This document shows positions 1 to 12,200 of a stretch of 64,000 nt of DNA, in pieces. Position numbers and translations under genes: made by a program. Positions within the stretch are counted from its first letter, which is position 1, and each line of letters starts with the position of its first letter. The stretch is from contig JAWUZG010000159.1 of the NCBI GenBank assembly GCA_036785705.1, positions 992,001 through 1,056,000 of the forward strand, read 5' to 3'. A model generated the notes under the pieces. It made no database searches. It was not told the DNA's origin and worked only from the letters and a program-made list of their open reading frames with translations. This DNA is from Acanthornis magna. Taxonomy: Eukaryota; Chordata; Aves; Passeriformes; Acanthizidae.

Positions 1-1007
1 TGGGCTTTTCTGCAGCATAAAATCAACACTGGATTCACATTCCTCCAGAGCTGAGGCAACACTACTGTCCCATCATTTAATACTCAAATTGGGAGACAAA
101 ACCTTTAATTCTCCCCAGGTGAGAGCTAAGCACGCAGAGAGCTCTGCAGACACCCCGACCGACAGCCAAGGGAAGGGCAAAGTGCTGGCACAGCCTTTGT
201 TTTGCTAACGGCCCAGACCCAGCCACATTCCCAAAAATAAACAGCCCTGACATCTCATGCTCCCTAAAAAAGATCCCACAAGCTTCAGAAGACATGAAGA
301 TGGGACATTCTAAGAATAGATGTTCAAGGAAAAGTAAATTATTTTTAGCTAGTATAACATCAACTAATTGTTAGATTAAGTTGAAGGTCCTCTGGTTTAA
401 AAAAAGCCCCGCACAAAAATAGCTCTCCTAATGCTTTTTCTGTTATTTGAGCCAGGTTTTGCTTTGTTTGCTTCCCTCCTTTTCCTGGGAAGCAGGATTG
501 GAAATAAGAAGCAACAGAGCTTTTCATCGTGATCATCATCACTGTTTCATCAGATTTCGTGATTGTTTAAAGACGGATAACTTTATTTCACTCCCGAGGC
601 ACCCACCCCACCGTAAGGCACACTCCTGGCATTCCGGTACCGCGATCCCACCTGGAGAGCAGGAGTCTCCCGCCACGGCGGCTCCCCCCGCTGCCGGCCG
701 GGGGCTCCGAGCTCGGCTCCCCCGGGGCACGAGTGGATCGCAATCAGCCCTCAGGACTCCGTTACGAGCCCGCCCGCTAGGAATCACGACTGCGGCTCCG
801 GCCACGGGAGGAGCGACCAGAGCCGCCTTCCGCCTCCGTTTCTCAGCCGAGCCCTCGGCCCCGTTACCGATACCTGGGCTCGGAGAAGGCCCGGAGAACA
901 GCCGCGAGGCCACGGCCGGAGATACCCAACCAGGTGTGGGAAAGGGTTGCGGGCCAGGGAAGGAGGGGCGAGGCCGGGGGTGTCCAGCTGGTGCCCCCCA
1001 CACTCAC
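1..1007 (-). other. Probable intron 1 of the divergent minus-strand gene (TPX2)
   Basis: No coding exon is visible on either strand. Position and orientation fit the first intron of the gene sharing the CpG promoter with BCL2L1. In mammals that divergent neighbour is TPX2; the assignment rests on synteny and promoter type, because the window holds no TPX2 protein sequence. The first 600 bases are AT-rich; from about 600 the sequence turns CpG-rich. Confidence 0.4.
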
Positions 1008-1058
1008 CTCTAAACCGCCGCGGCTCCGCGCGGCGCCTCTGCCGCTGCCGTTAACGGA
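1008..1058 (-). other. Probable non-coding first exon of the divergent minus-strand gene
   Basis: Read on the minus strand, a strong splice donor (AGAG then GTGAGTG) ends an exon at 1008. The cell-cycle CHR element (1060-1065) lies just upstream, and CHR elements usually sit at the transcription start, so exon 1 would be only about 50 bases. The assignment to TPX2 is by synteny only. Confidence 0.4.
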
Positions 1059-1059
1059 T

Positions 1060-1294
1060 TTCAAACAGGGCTCGGCTGTCCGAACCCACCAATCAGCGCC
1101 CGGCGCAAGCCCTTGACGTGTGCTGATTGGCCGGGCCGCTTGAGGAGCCGGATAAGGAGACTCCGCGCAATGCTGTTGTGGTCTCCCTGCAATGCCTAAC
1201 GGGAAATGTAGTACGTGCTCACACAGCGCTACAATGACCGGCCGAGAAGCGAACCACAACACGCATAACGCACTGCGGGACAAACTAGGCCAAT
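1060..1294. promoter_or_regulatory. Divergent promoter with CHR element and CCAAT boxes
   Basis: A TTTGAA cell-cycle homology region is on the minus strand at 1060-1065. Upstream of it are NF-Y CCAAT boxes at 1089-1093 (plus), 1126-1130 (minus) and 1290-1294 (plus). CHR plus tandem CCAAT boxes and no TATA is the arrangement of G2/M genes controlled by MuvB/DREAM and NF-Y, which fits TPX2 on the minus strand. The same CpG-rich DNA probably also serves BCL2L1 on the plus strand. Confidence 0.5.
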
Positions 1295-2039
1295 CAGGAG
1301 AGGAGGCGCTTTGAGTGTCGTTAAGGACGACCTATCAGCGGCCGGTGGGCGGGTCTCCTGGGCCGATGTCAGCTGGGGCGGCCCCGAGGCCGGAGTCTGG
1401 TACCGTGGCTGTAGCAGTACGTGCTGTCCGGCGTCCACCCACTGCTCCTCACCAAATCAGCCCTTCTGACTGCTGGGCCTGGGGAAGGCGGCTTCCACCG
1501 CCTGGTAAGCCCGACCAGTTTCCCGATGCTGCGAGGGGAAAGTGCCCTTTGCACAGTGGCGTTACCGACCCCAAGTGCAGCATAATCTTCCCCGTCGCCG
1601 TGGAAAGGGACCGGCAGCCAGCAGCTAATGGCGGGGCAGTCCCCAGCTGCCGCAGCCGCTTTTACTGCTCCGGCACTGCCCGCATCAAACTCCCCTTAGA
1701 GCCCCGCCGTGGGCTCCCTGAGCACTGTGGAGACACAAAATCCCTCACAGCAGCCGGACTGCTGTGAGGGGACGGCGGCCGTGTCAGTAAGAGGGCCGTG
1801 ACCGCAGGGCGGAGCGGGAGTAGAGGCCGGAGCTGTCCCCGCCACGGCCGGCAGGGAGCGCCAGAGCCTCACCCTCCGCCCGGCACCTTGGCGCCTGCGC
1901 ACTGGCCCCGCCGCTATTGCGCATGCGCACCTCGCCCCTTCGTCCAACAGACGCTGTTCACCCAGCCTCGAGGCGCCGTGCGCATGCGCATCGCCCCCTG
2001 CTGCCCCCTCCCACCCTACCGCACCCCCCAGCCGCTCGG

Positions 2040-2176
2040 CGGGAGATGTGGAAGGAGACCCGGGACTGCTGAGCGGGCTGAGGCCCGGCGGGGCTCCCGG
2101 CGACCCCCAGCGTCGCTGCCAGCCGGGCCCACAGGGCAGGGCCGGGAAGGACGCGGACCCTTGGCCGGCCGCTGAG
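2040..2176 (+). other. BCL2L1: Possible non-coding 5' exon of BCL2L1
   Basis: The coding exon of BCL2L1 has an acceptor just upstream of its leader (polypyrimidine tract, then CTAAG at 3147-3151), so an untranslated exon should lie in the island. Candidate donors are GAG/GTGAGG ending at 2176 and CCG/GTGAGA ending at 2910. Mammalian BCL2L1 likewise has non-coding first exons from more than one promoter. The start of this exon is a guess. Confidence 0.3.
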
Positions 2177-3230
2177 GTGAGGGGCGGGGTAGGGCAGACC
2201 TTGAGTGACGCGCGACACAGCCAAAGGGAGAAGGCGCTGCCGGGCCCCCGCCCTCAGTGCCTTCCCGGCCGCCGATTGGCTGGTGTGTCGGCCGCGCGGG
2301 CGCCGTGTCGGCCCTCGTTTGCGGCCCCGCCCCCTAGGTACGGCGACCGGTGGGGCCGTCCGGGGACCTGGGGGGGGGGGCGATCCGGTGACCGGGGGGG
2401 CCGGTTCGGGGGTCTGGGGAGAGCGGTCTCGTGGTGGTGGGGGCAGTCCGGTGTCCGGGAGGACCGGCTACCCCTGCGGCGCTCCCGCCTGCCGCTGCCC
2501 GGCGTGTCACCGTCCCGGCCCCAGCGGCAGCGCGCCGCTAACCGTGACTGGAATCGCTCCCGTAAGGACACAGGGCCGTGCGGCGGCAGCCCCAGTGGTG
2601 AGCGCTCCTCGGTTTTCAGCGGTTTATCGTCTCCGCCTCCGGGGAGCGAGGGGCTTCGGGGCGGCGGGGGCTGCGGTTACCGTCAAACCGAGCTCCCGCT
2701 GGGGCTGCTGTGATCCTTGGACAGCGCTGCCTTCCCGCTGCCGTCGCTGCAGCCGTTGGGTAACGCCGGCGGAGGGGGGCGGGGGCGCCGGGCCCTTTAA
2801 CGGGCGGGGCGGGGGCGGTGCTGTCTCGGTCCGGGCCGATCCGCAGCACCAGAAGGAGAACCGCCTCCGCCCCGGCCCGCAGCCGGCCTGCCAGGCGCTG
2901 CCCGTACCCGGTGAGACCTGGGGTCTGCTCGGAGCGAGCCTGGGGGTGCTTGGGGCTCGCAGCTGGTTACCGGCGAGGGGGGGGTGTTGTGGTCGTTTCT
3001 CCGTGCGGCTTCGATCTGGTGGCCCTGAGCCTCGGCGTAGAGCTGCGGGGTGATCTCAGTGTAACGATAAGCTATCGGTGGTAATGGCGCGGGTGCATCT
3101 AAGAGCTGTGGCATTAACCGTTTCGGTGCCTCTCTCCTTCTCTGTGCTAAGGTCAGATGTTTCCATCGGTGGTGAAGAAGAGGAGTGGAGTCGGGACCTG
3201 CTAAGTGCTGATCTGCTTGTGCTCCAGACC

Positions 3231-3260
3231 ATGGACTCATTGAGGGTGTCCCAGGTGTGA
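3231..3260 (+). promoter_or_regulatory. uORF of nine codons in the BCL2L1 leader
   Basis: An upstream ATG in strong Kozak context (ACCATGG) opens a reading frame MDSLRVSQV followed by TGA. The stop ends two bases before the BCL2L1 initiator at 3263. It lies in the same exon as the main start, so it is in every transcript using that acceptor. I recall a similar-length uORF at the same place in human BCL2L1, which suggests conserved control of initiation, but could not check it here. Confidence 0.55.
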
Positions 3261-3262
3261 AA

Positions 3263-6200
3263 ATGTCCAGCAGTAACCGGGAGTTAGTGATTGACTTTGT
3301 TTCCTACAAGCTCTCACAGAAAGGATACAGCTGGAGTCAGCTGGAGGAGGAGGATGAGAACAGGACTGACTTTCCAGGGGAGGAGGATGACATGGACGGC
3401 GTCCTCAATGGGAGCCCCTCCTGGCACGCGCCCACCAGCCACATAGTGAACGGAGCCACTGTGCACCGGAGCAGCCTCGAAGTCCATGAGATCCGTCGAG
3501 CAGCCGACGTGAGGCAGGCGCTGAGAGAGGCGGGGGATGAGTTTGAGCTGAGGTACCGGCGGGCGTTCAGCGACCTCACTTCCCAGCTCCACATCACTCC
3601 CAGCACGGCGTATCAGAGCTTTGAGCAGGTAGTGAACGAACTGTTCCGCGATGGAGTGAACTGGGGCCGCATCGTGGCTTTCTTCTCCTTCGGAGGAGCC
3701 TTGTGCGTGGAGAGCGTTGTCAAGGAGATGCGGGTATTGGTGAAACGCATCGTGTCTTGGATGACCACGTACTTGACCGACCACTTAGATCCCTGGATCC
3801 AGGAGAATGGCGGATGGGTAAGAACACTTCTCTGTGGTGGGGGTGGCTGCCCATGCCCTCCCTCGCTCCAGGCTGGCAGTGGGGCCGGTCAAACCGGAGC
3901 AGAGCTCCCTGCAATGTTTGTGCTAGAGCTTGTCTTACCCCTTGCAGGGTGGATAAAGGGGTGTGTGGTCTTGCCCTCTGTGCTCTTAACACTCTGTCCC
4001 AAGAGGGTCAGCTCACCATGATGACACAGTTTGTGCTCAGATAGGTCTTTCTCTATTTTTTCCCTGCTTTTGCTCCTTCTCCCTGGGTGTTATGTAAAAG
4101 ACCTGTTTTTCCAAGAGCCTTTGGAAATCTAACGCCATCCAAGCTTGTTCTTCAAGCAGAGCCCTTGCTCTGGGGCATTTTCCCGGTGTCATTAACAGCA
4201 GGGAGTGGAGCTTCCTCCTCTCCAAGGCAGTGTTGCGGTGGGCTGGCTGGTGGTTTGCTGAGGTAACAGCTACTTCTTCATTCTGGAAACAGCACTTTGT
4301 CTTGCTGAAGTGAATCCCACAGCAGATCCCAATGGGTGGGTGGGCTTCTGGGACTGTCTGAGCTGGTGCGGTGGGAGCCAGGGCTGAGGTGGTGGCAACC
4401 TCTGTGCTGGGGAGCTGCTAAGCCTGCAGCTGCTTCTCCCTTGGCAGGGAGCAGTGCTCCCAGCTGCCCCAGCAGCAAACCCTGGGAGCTCTCAGTGGTG
4501 AGGTATTAACATGAATAAGCATTTCTTCAGGAAGCATTCTTGAAATGCCGGGTCCGGCTGTGCAGTGCAGCCTGGGACTGCCAGCGGGAGGTATATGACC
4601 TACAGATGTCTGAGTTTTCATTTGGCTTCTGCATCTTAGTGATTCCCTGCTGGTGTAACCTTTACCGGTTCCCACTGGAAAGAGTTCATGCTGTCAGGCA
4701 TTGGCATCTAAACAGTGGGGAATTGCCTCCTTGCTGGGAGCTGAGGCCTCTCAGCCCTCTTCAGCTCACAGTCCATTGGCAGAGCCCAGCATTTTGGGAA
4801 AGGGACAGGAGCCTTTGAGCCCAACATTGTGCTCTGCACCCTCCTGACAGAAGAAAGACTCTCCCTAGCTCCATGTGCCTGGCCAGCAATGCTGGGGATC
4901 CTGGAGAAGAAGGGGAGCCGGTGCACCCAGGGAGAGGGAGCCGGTTCAGGAACGGTGCAGGAATTCCAGGAATGTGGCCGCCGTGGGGCACTGCCTGGGT
5001 GGGGCTGCTCAGGCAAGGAGAGGAGCTTGGTTTCGATTAATAACCCAGGATCTGCTGGCCATTTCATCTGGCTGTATCTGGCCCATTAGCTCTCTCCTCC
5101 TGCAGATAACCCTGGCCAAATGCAGAGTTCCTTCCCCCTCCCTCTGCCTTTGGCTTTTAGGGCCACAGATTAGTCTTGGAATTGAGTGATCAAACTGAGG
5201 TTTCCAAGCTAGTGTGGCTGTTGCTGTTAGTGACGGATTGGGCTGTATCCTGGAGACCTAGGCGATAATGCAATCTGATTTTTTGTAAATGAACTCTCTG
5301 GGGGATTTAGATTAAATCACTGGTGGAAAATCACTGGTCCCTGCTTGTGGGGAATGAAATACCTCCTCCCTCTATTCCCCACCCCCAACCATCACAATTC
5401 AGACTCTTCAATTTTTTGTGTCTGTCTCTAAATTAATTGTTTGGAACAAATATTTGTTCAACAGATTGCGGAAGGGTCAGGACTCCTCTCTATCTGACCC
5501 GCCCACCAGCTCTCACTTTGAAAATCGCCGTTTCCCACTCAGGGGACCGCCTTCCTCACTTGTTCTAACCTTGAACCAGGCTTTTAACTTCCCTGCTCAG
5601 GCTGTGCTGCTGCCTGGGCTATGCTGGGAGCTGAAGGGGAGCCAGACAGGGTGGTGAAGGCTGGAGTGTGGGGGATCCACACGACCAGCCACCAAAAAAC
5701 CAGGGCTGGGCAGTCTGGCTGCTGCCAGCCTGTTGCAAGCCCTGAGTGCTCATTTGACCCCTTGGCTGTAGCTTTCCTCCACTCAGCTTTCATCATGTCC
5801 CTTCTCGGGGGTTGACATGCCACTCCACGTCAAGGGACAGAGGCCATAAGAGCTTCCAAGTGCCTAACGTGTGGGGCGTGCATGGGGATGCTTTGCTTTC
5901 CTTCTCTCCCTCGATTCCAGCTGCAGGGAGAAAGCTGCTGGCCTGCTGCCAGCTCTCCCTGCAAGAGGAGTGCCACCCTGCCCTTCTGTGACGGAGCCAT
6001 CCCTCTCCTGCTGCCCTGTTTGCACAGGGAGTCTGTTTGGTGTGGTGCACTGGAGCTGTTAGAGCCTGTCCCATTCAAACAATGCACTCCTGAGAGGTGC
6101 AGCAGGCAGATCCTGGTAAGAGGGGATGCAAGTTCTGGCAGGCCTGCTTGCTAGGGCTCAGGTGGTTTGTGTTTTGGAGCACAGCAGCACTTCTCTTCCT

Positions 6201-9200
6201 GGAAAGCCCCTCTGAAAGAGGGAAGGAGTGTGGCTCCATCACAAGTGCTGCACAGCCCAGTTGTATAGGAAGCTCTGTTTCATTCTCCATCAGTGAAATA
6301 AAGGCAGCATAGGAAGGGCCACAGGGTGCAGGCGCCTTCGGAGGCTGCTGTGTGCTGGGCTGTAGCAGTTCTCTTGAGAAATCACATTTTGAGGCAAGGG
6401 GAAATGGTAAATCTTGCTCCATAACGTTAACATGGGAGTGTTTTGTCGCATTTACTGGCTCTGCCTTGGTTTGCCCTCCTCTCTGCAATCTGGCACTGGG
6501 AAAACAAACAAACAAGAACAACCCAAGGGGAGCGTTTAATAAACAGCCAGAAGAGAGTTGCTGCCTTGCCAAGCGATCACATCCAAAAAAGAGGCTTTCC
6601 TGGGGCAGTTGCTTTGACCAGGACCAGGTCTCACTAGCTGTGAAGTTCAAATGGTGATGCCGGTGGGGCTGAGAGTCATGGAGGGAGAAATCTGGTGAGT
6701 GGGAAGGAAGGAGGGGGAAGTGCAGGGTGAGTGGGAGAGAGCCTGGCAGGCAGAGATGTACTGACCGTACTTAATCTATTTGAGAAAGGAAAGTGAACAG
6801 TAGTTCCTGCCTGGCTGTGACCCTCCAGTGCATGACAGCTTTTCCTTCAAGGCTAAATCCACGTTCACAGTGGGATTTAAGGAGGGTATTCTGGATGGGC
6901 TTGGAGTTAGATCTGTAGATGTAGAGTCAAGAGGTTTCCTGTTTGTGGGGCATATGGTGGGGACCACCATGAAGGGGCTGTGTCAGGCCAGGACTGAGGG
7001 CAAATAGCATCTTTGTCACCAGTCTGTGACATGTGAATCCCAACAAATTGAGCTAGGCTGAAGGAGAATGAACTACTTGCTGCAATGGCTCAGTGCTTCC
7101 TGGGTTCTCAGCTGGCCCTGACCACACAGGACCTGGTGTGCTGGGACATGTGTTGTGTCACTCTGCAGTGGACTGGAAGCTTGTGATTCTCTTTGGGGAA
7201 AACCCTTTGAAGATGTCAATATAGCAAGCTCATTTTTATCTTTTTAAATTTTTTTCTGAATGGTAGGAAATGACTCAGCCTGTGTCATATGACAGAGCAC
7301 AGCTGGGATTTCGTCCTGTGCTCTGGCTCCAGGCTCCTCAATGGTTTCAGGTTGAGAGCTAGACTTTGATTCTCAGCTCTTCGGAAATGCTTTTTGGCCT
7401 TGCGCCTTGTGTCCCAGGTATCCTGCACAAGCTGTCCCTGCCACTATGTTATTTCCTGGGAGTGTCATTTGCCAGAGTTCTGCCCTTCTGAGTGTTGCAT
7501 GCTGGGTTCAGGGATGCCCTGGCACTTCTAATCCTGTTTGAGATCACAGCCATCCATTCCACGTGGTGGTCAATGTGCAGCAAAGCTGACTGTGGAAGTG
7601 ACTGAGCATAGCCAAGGCCATGCTTTGTAATTTTGAAGAAGAATCCTATGGCTTCATCTCAGGCTGAGAGAGTTAGGGTTGTTAGCCTGGAGAAGAGAGG
7701 GCTCCCTGCCAGTGCCTAAAGGGGCTCCAACGGAGCTGTTGGGGGGACTTTGGACAAGAGCATGGAGTGACAGGACAAGGGAGAATTCCTTCCCACAGAC
7801 AGAAGGCAGAGTTAGATTGGGGGGTTAGGAAGGTTCTCTTCCTCATGAGGTTTGTGAGACACTGGCACAGGTTGCCCAGTGAAGCTGTGGCTGCCCCATC
7901 CCTAGAAGTGTTCACGGTCGGGTTGGATGGGGCTTTGAGCAACCTGGTCTGTGGAACTCATCTGGACTGTTCCTTTGCACTTTGTCCTCTGTAATTATTT
8001 TACAGCCTTGATCCCTTGCAGCTCAGATGATGGCCCTATTGCCATCACCTGCTTAGGGTGAAAAAAATACTGTCCTCCTGCCAGTGAAGTCCCCTGTGTC
8101 CCTTCACAGTCCTGGGTGTTCATCCCTGGCCGTGGGAGCTGCTGGGAGTGTCCTGGCTTGGGCTGTCCTGCCTGGAGCAGCCAGCCCAGGTAGCTGTATC
8201 GTTGCTGGTGGCTGGAGATCTGGGCTCAGTATGCAGATCCCTGGCAGCTCCTCACCCAGCCTGCGACCTGGGAGGCTTTTCTGCAGTGCTCTCCAGGAAA
8301 TGCCATTGGAATGACTTCCACTGCAGCTTCCTGCCCGGCCCGCAGCAGCATTCCTGCCGCTAGACCAAGAGCGATGCAGAGGCTGATTTCAGAGCTTTGC
8401 TCTTTACCCCCTTTACTCGTTCAACTTCTTTGGGGCCCTGCCTGTTTTCCTTGCTGCCTCTCGGTGTGTGGTGCAGTTTGATTACGTTCCTTAGATCTGT
8501 GATTACAGCAGGCGCCTGGAAAGCCAAGCTCCTGCCCGTGGCTGGCTGTGGCTCAGAGCAGCCCACTTAACCCCGGGGTCTTTGAGCGAACGGGATAGCG
8601 TTTCCTTCGCTCCCAGGGGAGCCACTGGCAACTCTGATTCGTAAAGCACTCTGAGGCTCTTTAATCCAAAGAGCTGAGTGTCATTTAAAAAAAGACCTGT
8701 GAAATAATTAACAAACTGTTTCTTGCTGCTCTGTGTTCACAGCTGCTCTCAGTAATGTCATTCCGCCTGCTCATCCTGCTCCTCTCTGACGCTGGAGCTG
8801 GGTCCCTGGAGCGCTGCCCGATGTCTCTCCCTGTTTCAGCAGCAGTGGGGTGTCCCAGCACAGCCGAAGGGGTGGGTGGGAGCTCTCTTTTCTCCACTGG
8901 AAGCTGCAGCTTTCTGTATGTGTCTGGGCTGCTGTGCTTGATTTCCATGGAGCTCTGGTATGGTTTGTGTACGTGGTTTCCCCCTGGGAGCAGTGACAAG
9001 CCTGTGGCACTCACCAGGTACTGCTGAGTGGTGGTGTGGTTCTCTGAGGCTTTTGCTTAAGCTGAGAAGGTTTGGTTTCTCTTGGTTTTTACCAAGCAGC
9101 TGACGGCTGTAAGCACAGTCCCATCTTGACGTTACAGGGAGTATTTCTCTAGCAGCTCTCTCCCCACTAGCTGTAAAGCCAGAGTATTCCCAGGGGGAGC

Positions 9201-12200
9201 TGGGGGAAGGGAAGGGATGGATATCAGTTGTAGAAGTGTTGCAGACCTGCTGAACCGAGAGGTGAGGGATTAATGGTGGCTTCTGCCGTGGGAGCAGCAG
9301 GGGTCTGGGGGCAGCTGCTCTGGCCCCTCTGGGGACCCCAAGAGCAGCAGGGATGTTGACCTACCTGCTGATTCAGAGCGAAGGTATTCACTGCGGGTGG
9401 CTCTGCCTTGCAGTGGCAGGAGAGCAGCCACTCTCCTCCACCCTCTGCTCTCCTCCTCCACCCTCCTGCAAGGGATGTTGCCCTTAAACACTATTGTTCT
9501 GAGCCACTAAAGATTAACGCACATAGTGGAGTCATGAAAGGGAAGCAGAGTCCCTCGGTGCCAAGGCACTCCTTGCTTTACTGCCCTGACCTTGGACAGG
9601 GAAACTTCCTCCTCCCTGCTCCTCACCTGGAAGGATGTGTGGAGGGGTACTTGTTACAAGATCTCTCTGAAGTCCCGCTCCTAATCATCCTTGAGATGCC
9701 AAGAACTCAAATTAGGGAACATGCATTCAGGAGGCGTGGGAGAACTTCCCCCACAGTGCACCCAGGAGCAGTGGGGCAGGCTCAGGGCATGGGCTGGCAC
9801 CCAGCGTGTTCAGGTGGGGAGAAGGGTTACTCTCTGCCACAGCAGAGCAGCCCAGTGGAACGAGGGTGCCGAGGGCTGCCGAGAGGCAGAGCCGTTAGCA
9901 GATGGCTCCAGCTGGGTTTACCGGGGAGCAGGTGTGGGTTTCGGGAGCAGCCTTTTAAGGGAGATGTCAGTTTTGAACCCGGGAGGCTCAAGGGGCTGAG
10001 CCATGGCTGCCACGACTTGCATGCTGGGGAGCTGTGACCTAGTTGTGCTGTAGAAATGCTCGGTTTATTTTTTATTTTTAGGTATTTTGCTTATTTTATC
10101 CTCATGTTTAATTTAGTTAGCAAAAAAAGAATCGGAGGGCTGAGCAGTGCTGGGAAGGACTGCCTGAAGGCGGGAACGCCCGCTGCAGCTCCGTGCAGCC
10201 AGCATCTCTCCAGCCGCCCGTGTCTTCTCTCGGACACGTGCTCACGTGTACCAGCCCAGTGCTGTCTCTCAGGATCTCTTTAATGGGAAACCCAGTGCAC
10301 TCAGCGCTGCTGCCTGCCTCCGGGGTAGCGAGGGAGGGAGGGAGGAGCGGGATTCGGAGCATTAACCAGAGAGGCTCCTGTGGCCACAGGGACTGTTTGA
10401 ATGTTGTGCTGTAACTGGTCTGCCTTCCCTCTGCTGCTGGGAGCAGGAAGCTGGGGGAGCTTGGTCTTTCAGGGGGCTTTGGGCTGGTTACTTTTTCGAC
10501 CGCTGCTTGCCTCTGGTCTGGCACAGCGTGCCCAGGGAAGGGTAATGGGCTGTATCTGCAAAGAGGGAAGTTTCAGGGGGTTGTGCGATTCCCTTGGGGA
10601 GAGCTGTTTGAATTTATTGCATTATCCTCCTTCCTGCTCAAGCTTGTGTTTCAGCTGTGTCTGCAGACGTAGCTGCTGATTTAAGTAGATCCAATTAGTA
10701 GCTAGCTCCTGGCATCAGTTTCCTGCTCGGGGAGATGAGCCCTGGAGATGAGGAGCATCCGGTGGGAGCAGGGCTGGGCTCAGCCTTTCAGTCCCCGTTC
10801 CTGATCTAGGATGGACCCAGAGCTCCCCAGCTCACAGCCCTGCACCTGAGCTCAGAGGGAAACCGAGGCAGGTGTCCTGCTCTGTGCTCTGCCTGGCCAA
10901 GAACAAAGAGTGGGCAGGTTCTCCCTGCCTGTACCACTGCCAGACAGGTGCTCTTAAGACTGAAATCAAACACTCCAAAACGTGACAAGTTGGCAGCAGG
11001 CAGGCCTTGGAGCAGGAGCCGGAGCTGCTCACGCTGGGAGTGTGCAAGGGGCCTACAGGCAGAGCTGTGCAGTGACCCAGCCCTTGGGGTAGAACTTGCA
11101 AGGGATTTGCTGGAGCTGGCTGCTTCCTGAAGGAGCATGGAAGGGTTTTCTTCTCTGCTAGAGGATGAAGGGCTCTTTGGGAAGCTCAGAGAAGAGGTCT
11201 AGGCTGGCATGGAGCTGGTTTGGTTTGAATGCAGCTAATGCCATGCACAGGTGGAGCAGGACAGCTGTCTGCATCGCTTCTCCTAACAGTACCAGTCCCA
11301 TTTGCTCCTCTGTCTGGTATATGCCACCGTTGAGGCTGAGGAAGGCTGCGGACACGACCAGTGTTGTGCAGGGAGCATGTCTGGTGGCAGTACGTGGCAT
11401 TACTCTCTACGTGTGACTCGTGGTGAGCTGGCTGGGGCTTTGGCCAGGATGGCTTTGGGCTGGGATGTGGGAGCTGGGTGTGTATGTGGCCCTGACTAGT
11501 GCCTGGGTGACATATGACTTACATATGGAGAAAATTAGGTGTTGCTACCTGTAACTCAGCCATCATGGAGTGTTGCAAGTGCCTCCATCCTGTACTTGTA
11601 TGGCTCACCAGTGTATTAAACTTGCTGGAGAGCTAATGTCTTTTAATAGAGCAACTGACCTCATTTAGAAGCTTCCAGTGCACCAGCCAGTGATTATTTC
11701 ATGCAACAACATGCATGGAGGAGCCCAGGGCAGAGCACAAAGTCTCCTTCTCATACTGCACCACGTTTGCTGCATCAGCTGCTTACTGTGCTTCCTGCCC
11801 TCAAGTCAGCAAGGATTTTGCTAAAAGGGACTTTGTGGCTTGAATCATTTGAGATTTCATGGAACTAACAGGAAGTGAAAACAGAATGAGCACATCTTCC
11901 TCCTCTTCCTGCATCTCCACCCTTTCCCCTTTTTCATTCAAGTGGCATGTAAGAATTACAGCAGCCTCGTGAGGTGCCGGGGCTGAAGTGGGAAGTGGTA
12001 AAGCTTGGCCGTCACTCCTCCAGGATGCTGAGGATGAGTGGCTGAGGCAGGAGAACCAGGCAGCCCTTCCCCAGGACCCATGTCCTCTGGAGACCAGAGC
12101 CTGGCTCCCTTGAGCCCTGGTAATGCCAACATTCCCCGTGGGGTGGGTTTGGTGAGGCTCACAGTGCGGGTGAGGATTGGGAAGAGCTGTCAGCATCGCC

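Larger units (their letters stand above)
600..3060. promoter_or_regulatory. CpG island spanning the TPX2/BCL2L1 head-to-head region
   Basis: About 2.4 kb is dense in CpG and GC, with GC boxes, CCAAT motifs (for example ATTGG at 2275-2279) and long G runs near 2370-2400. It covers the start of the minus-strand neighbour and the likely first exons of BCL2L1. No TATA box is apparent. The boundaries are judged by eye. Confidence 0.6.
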
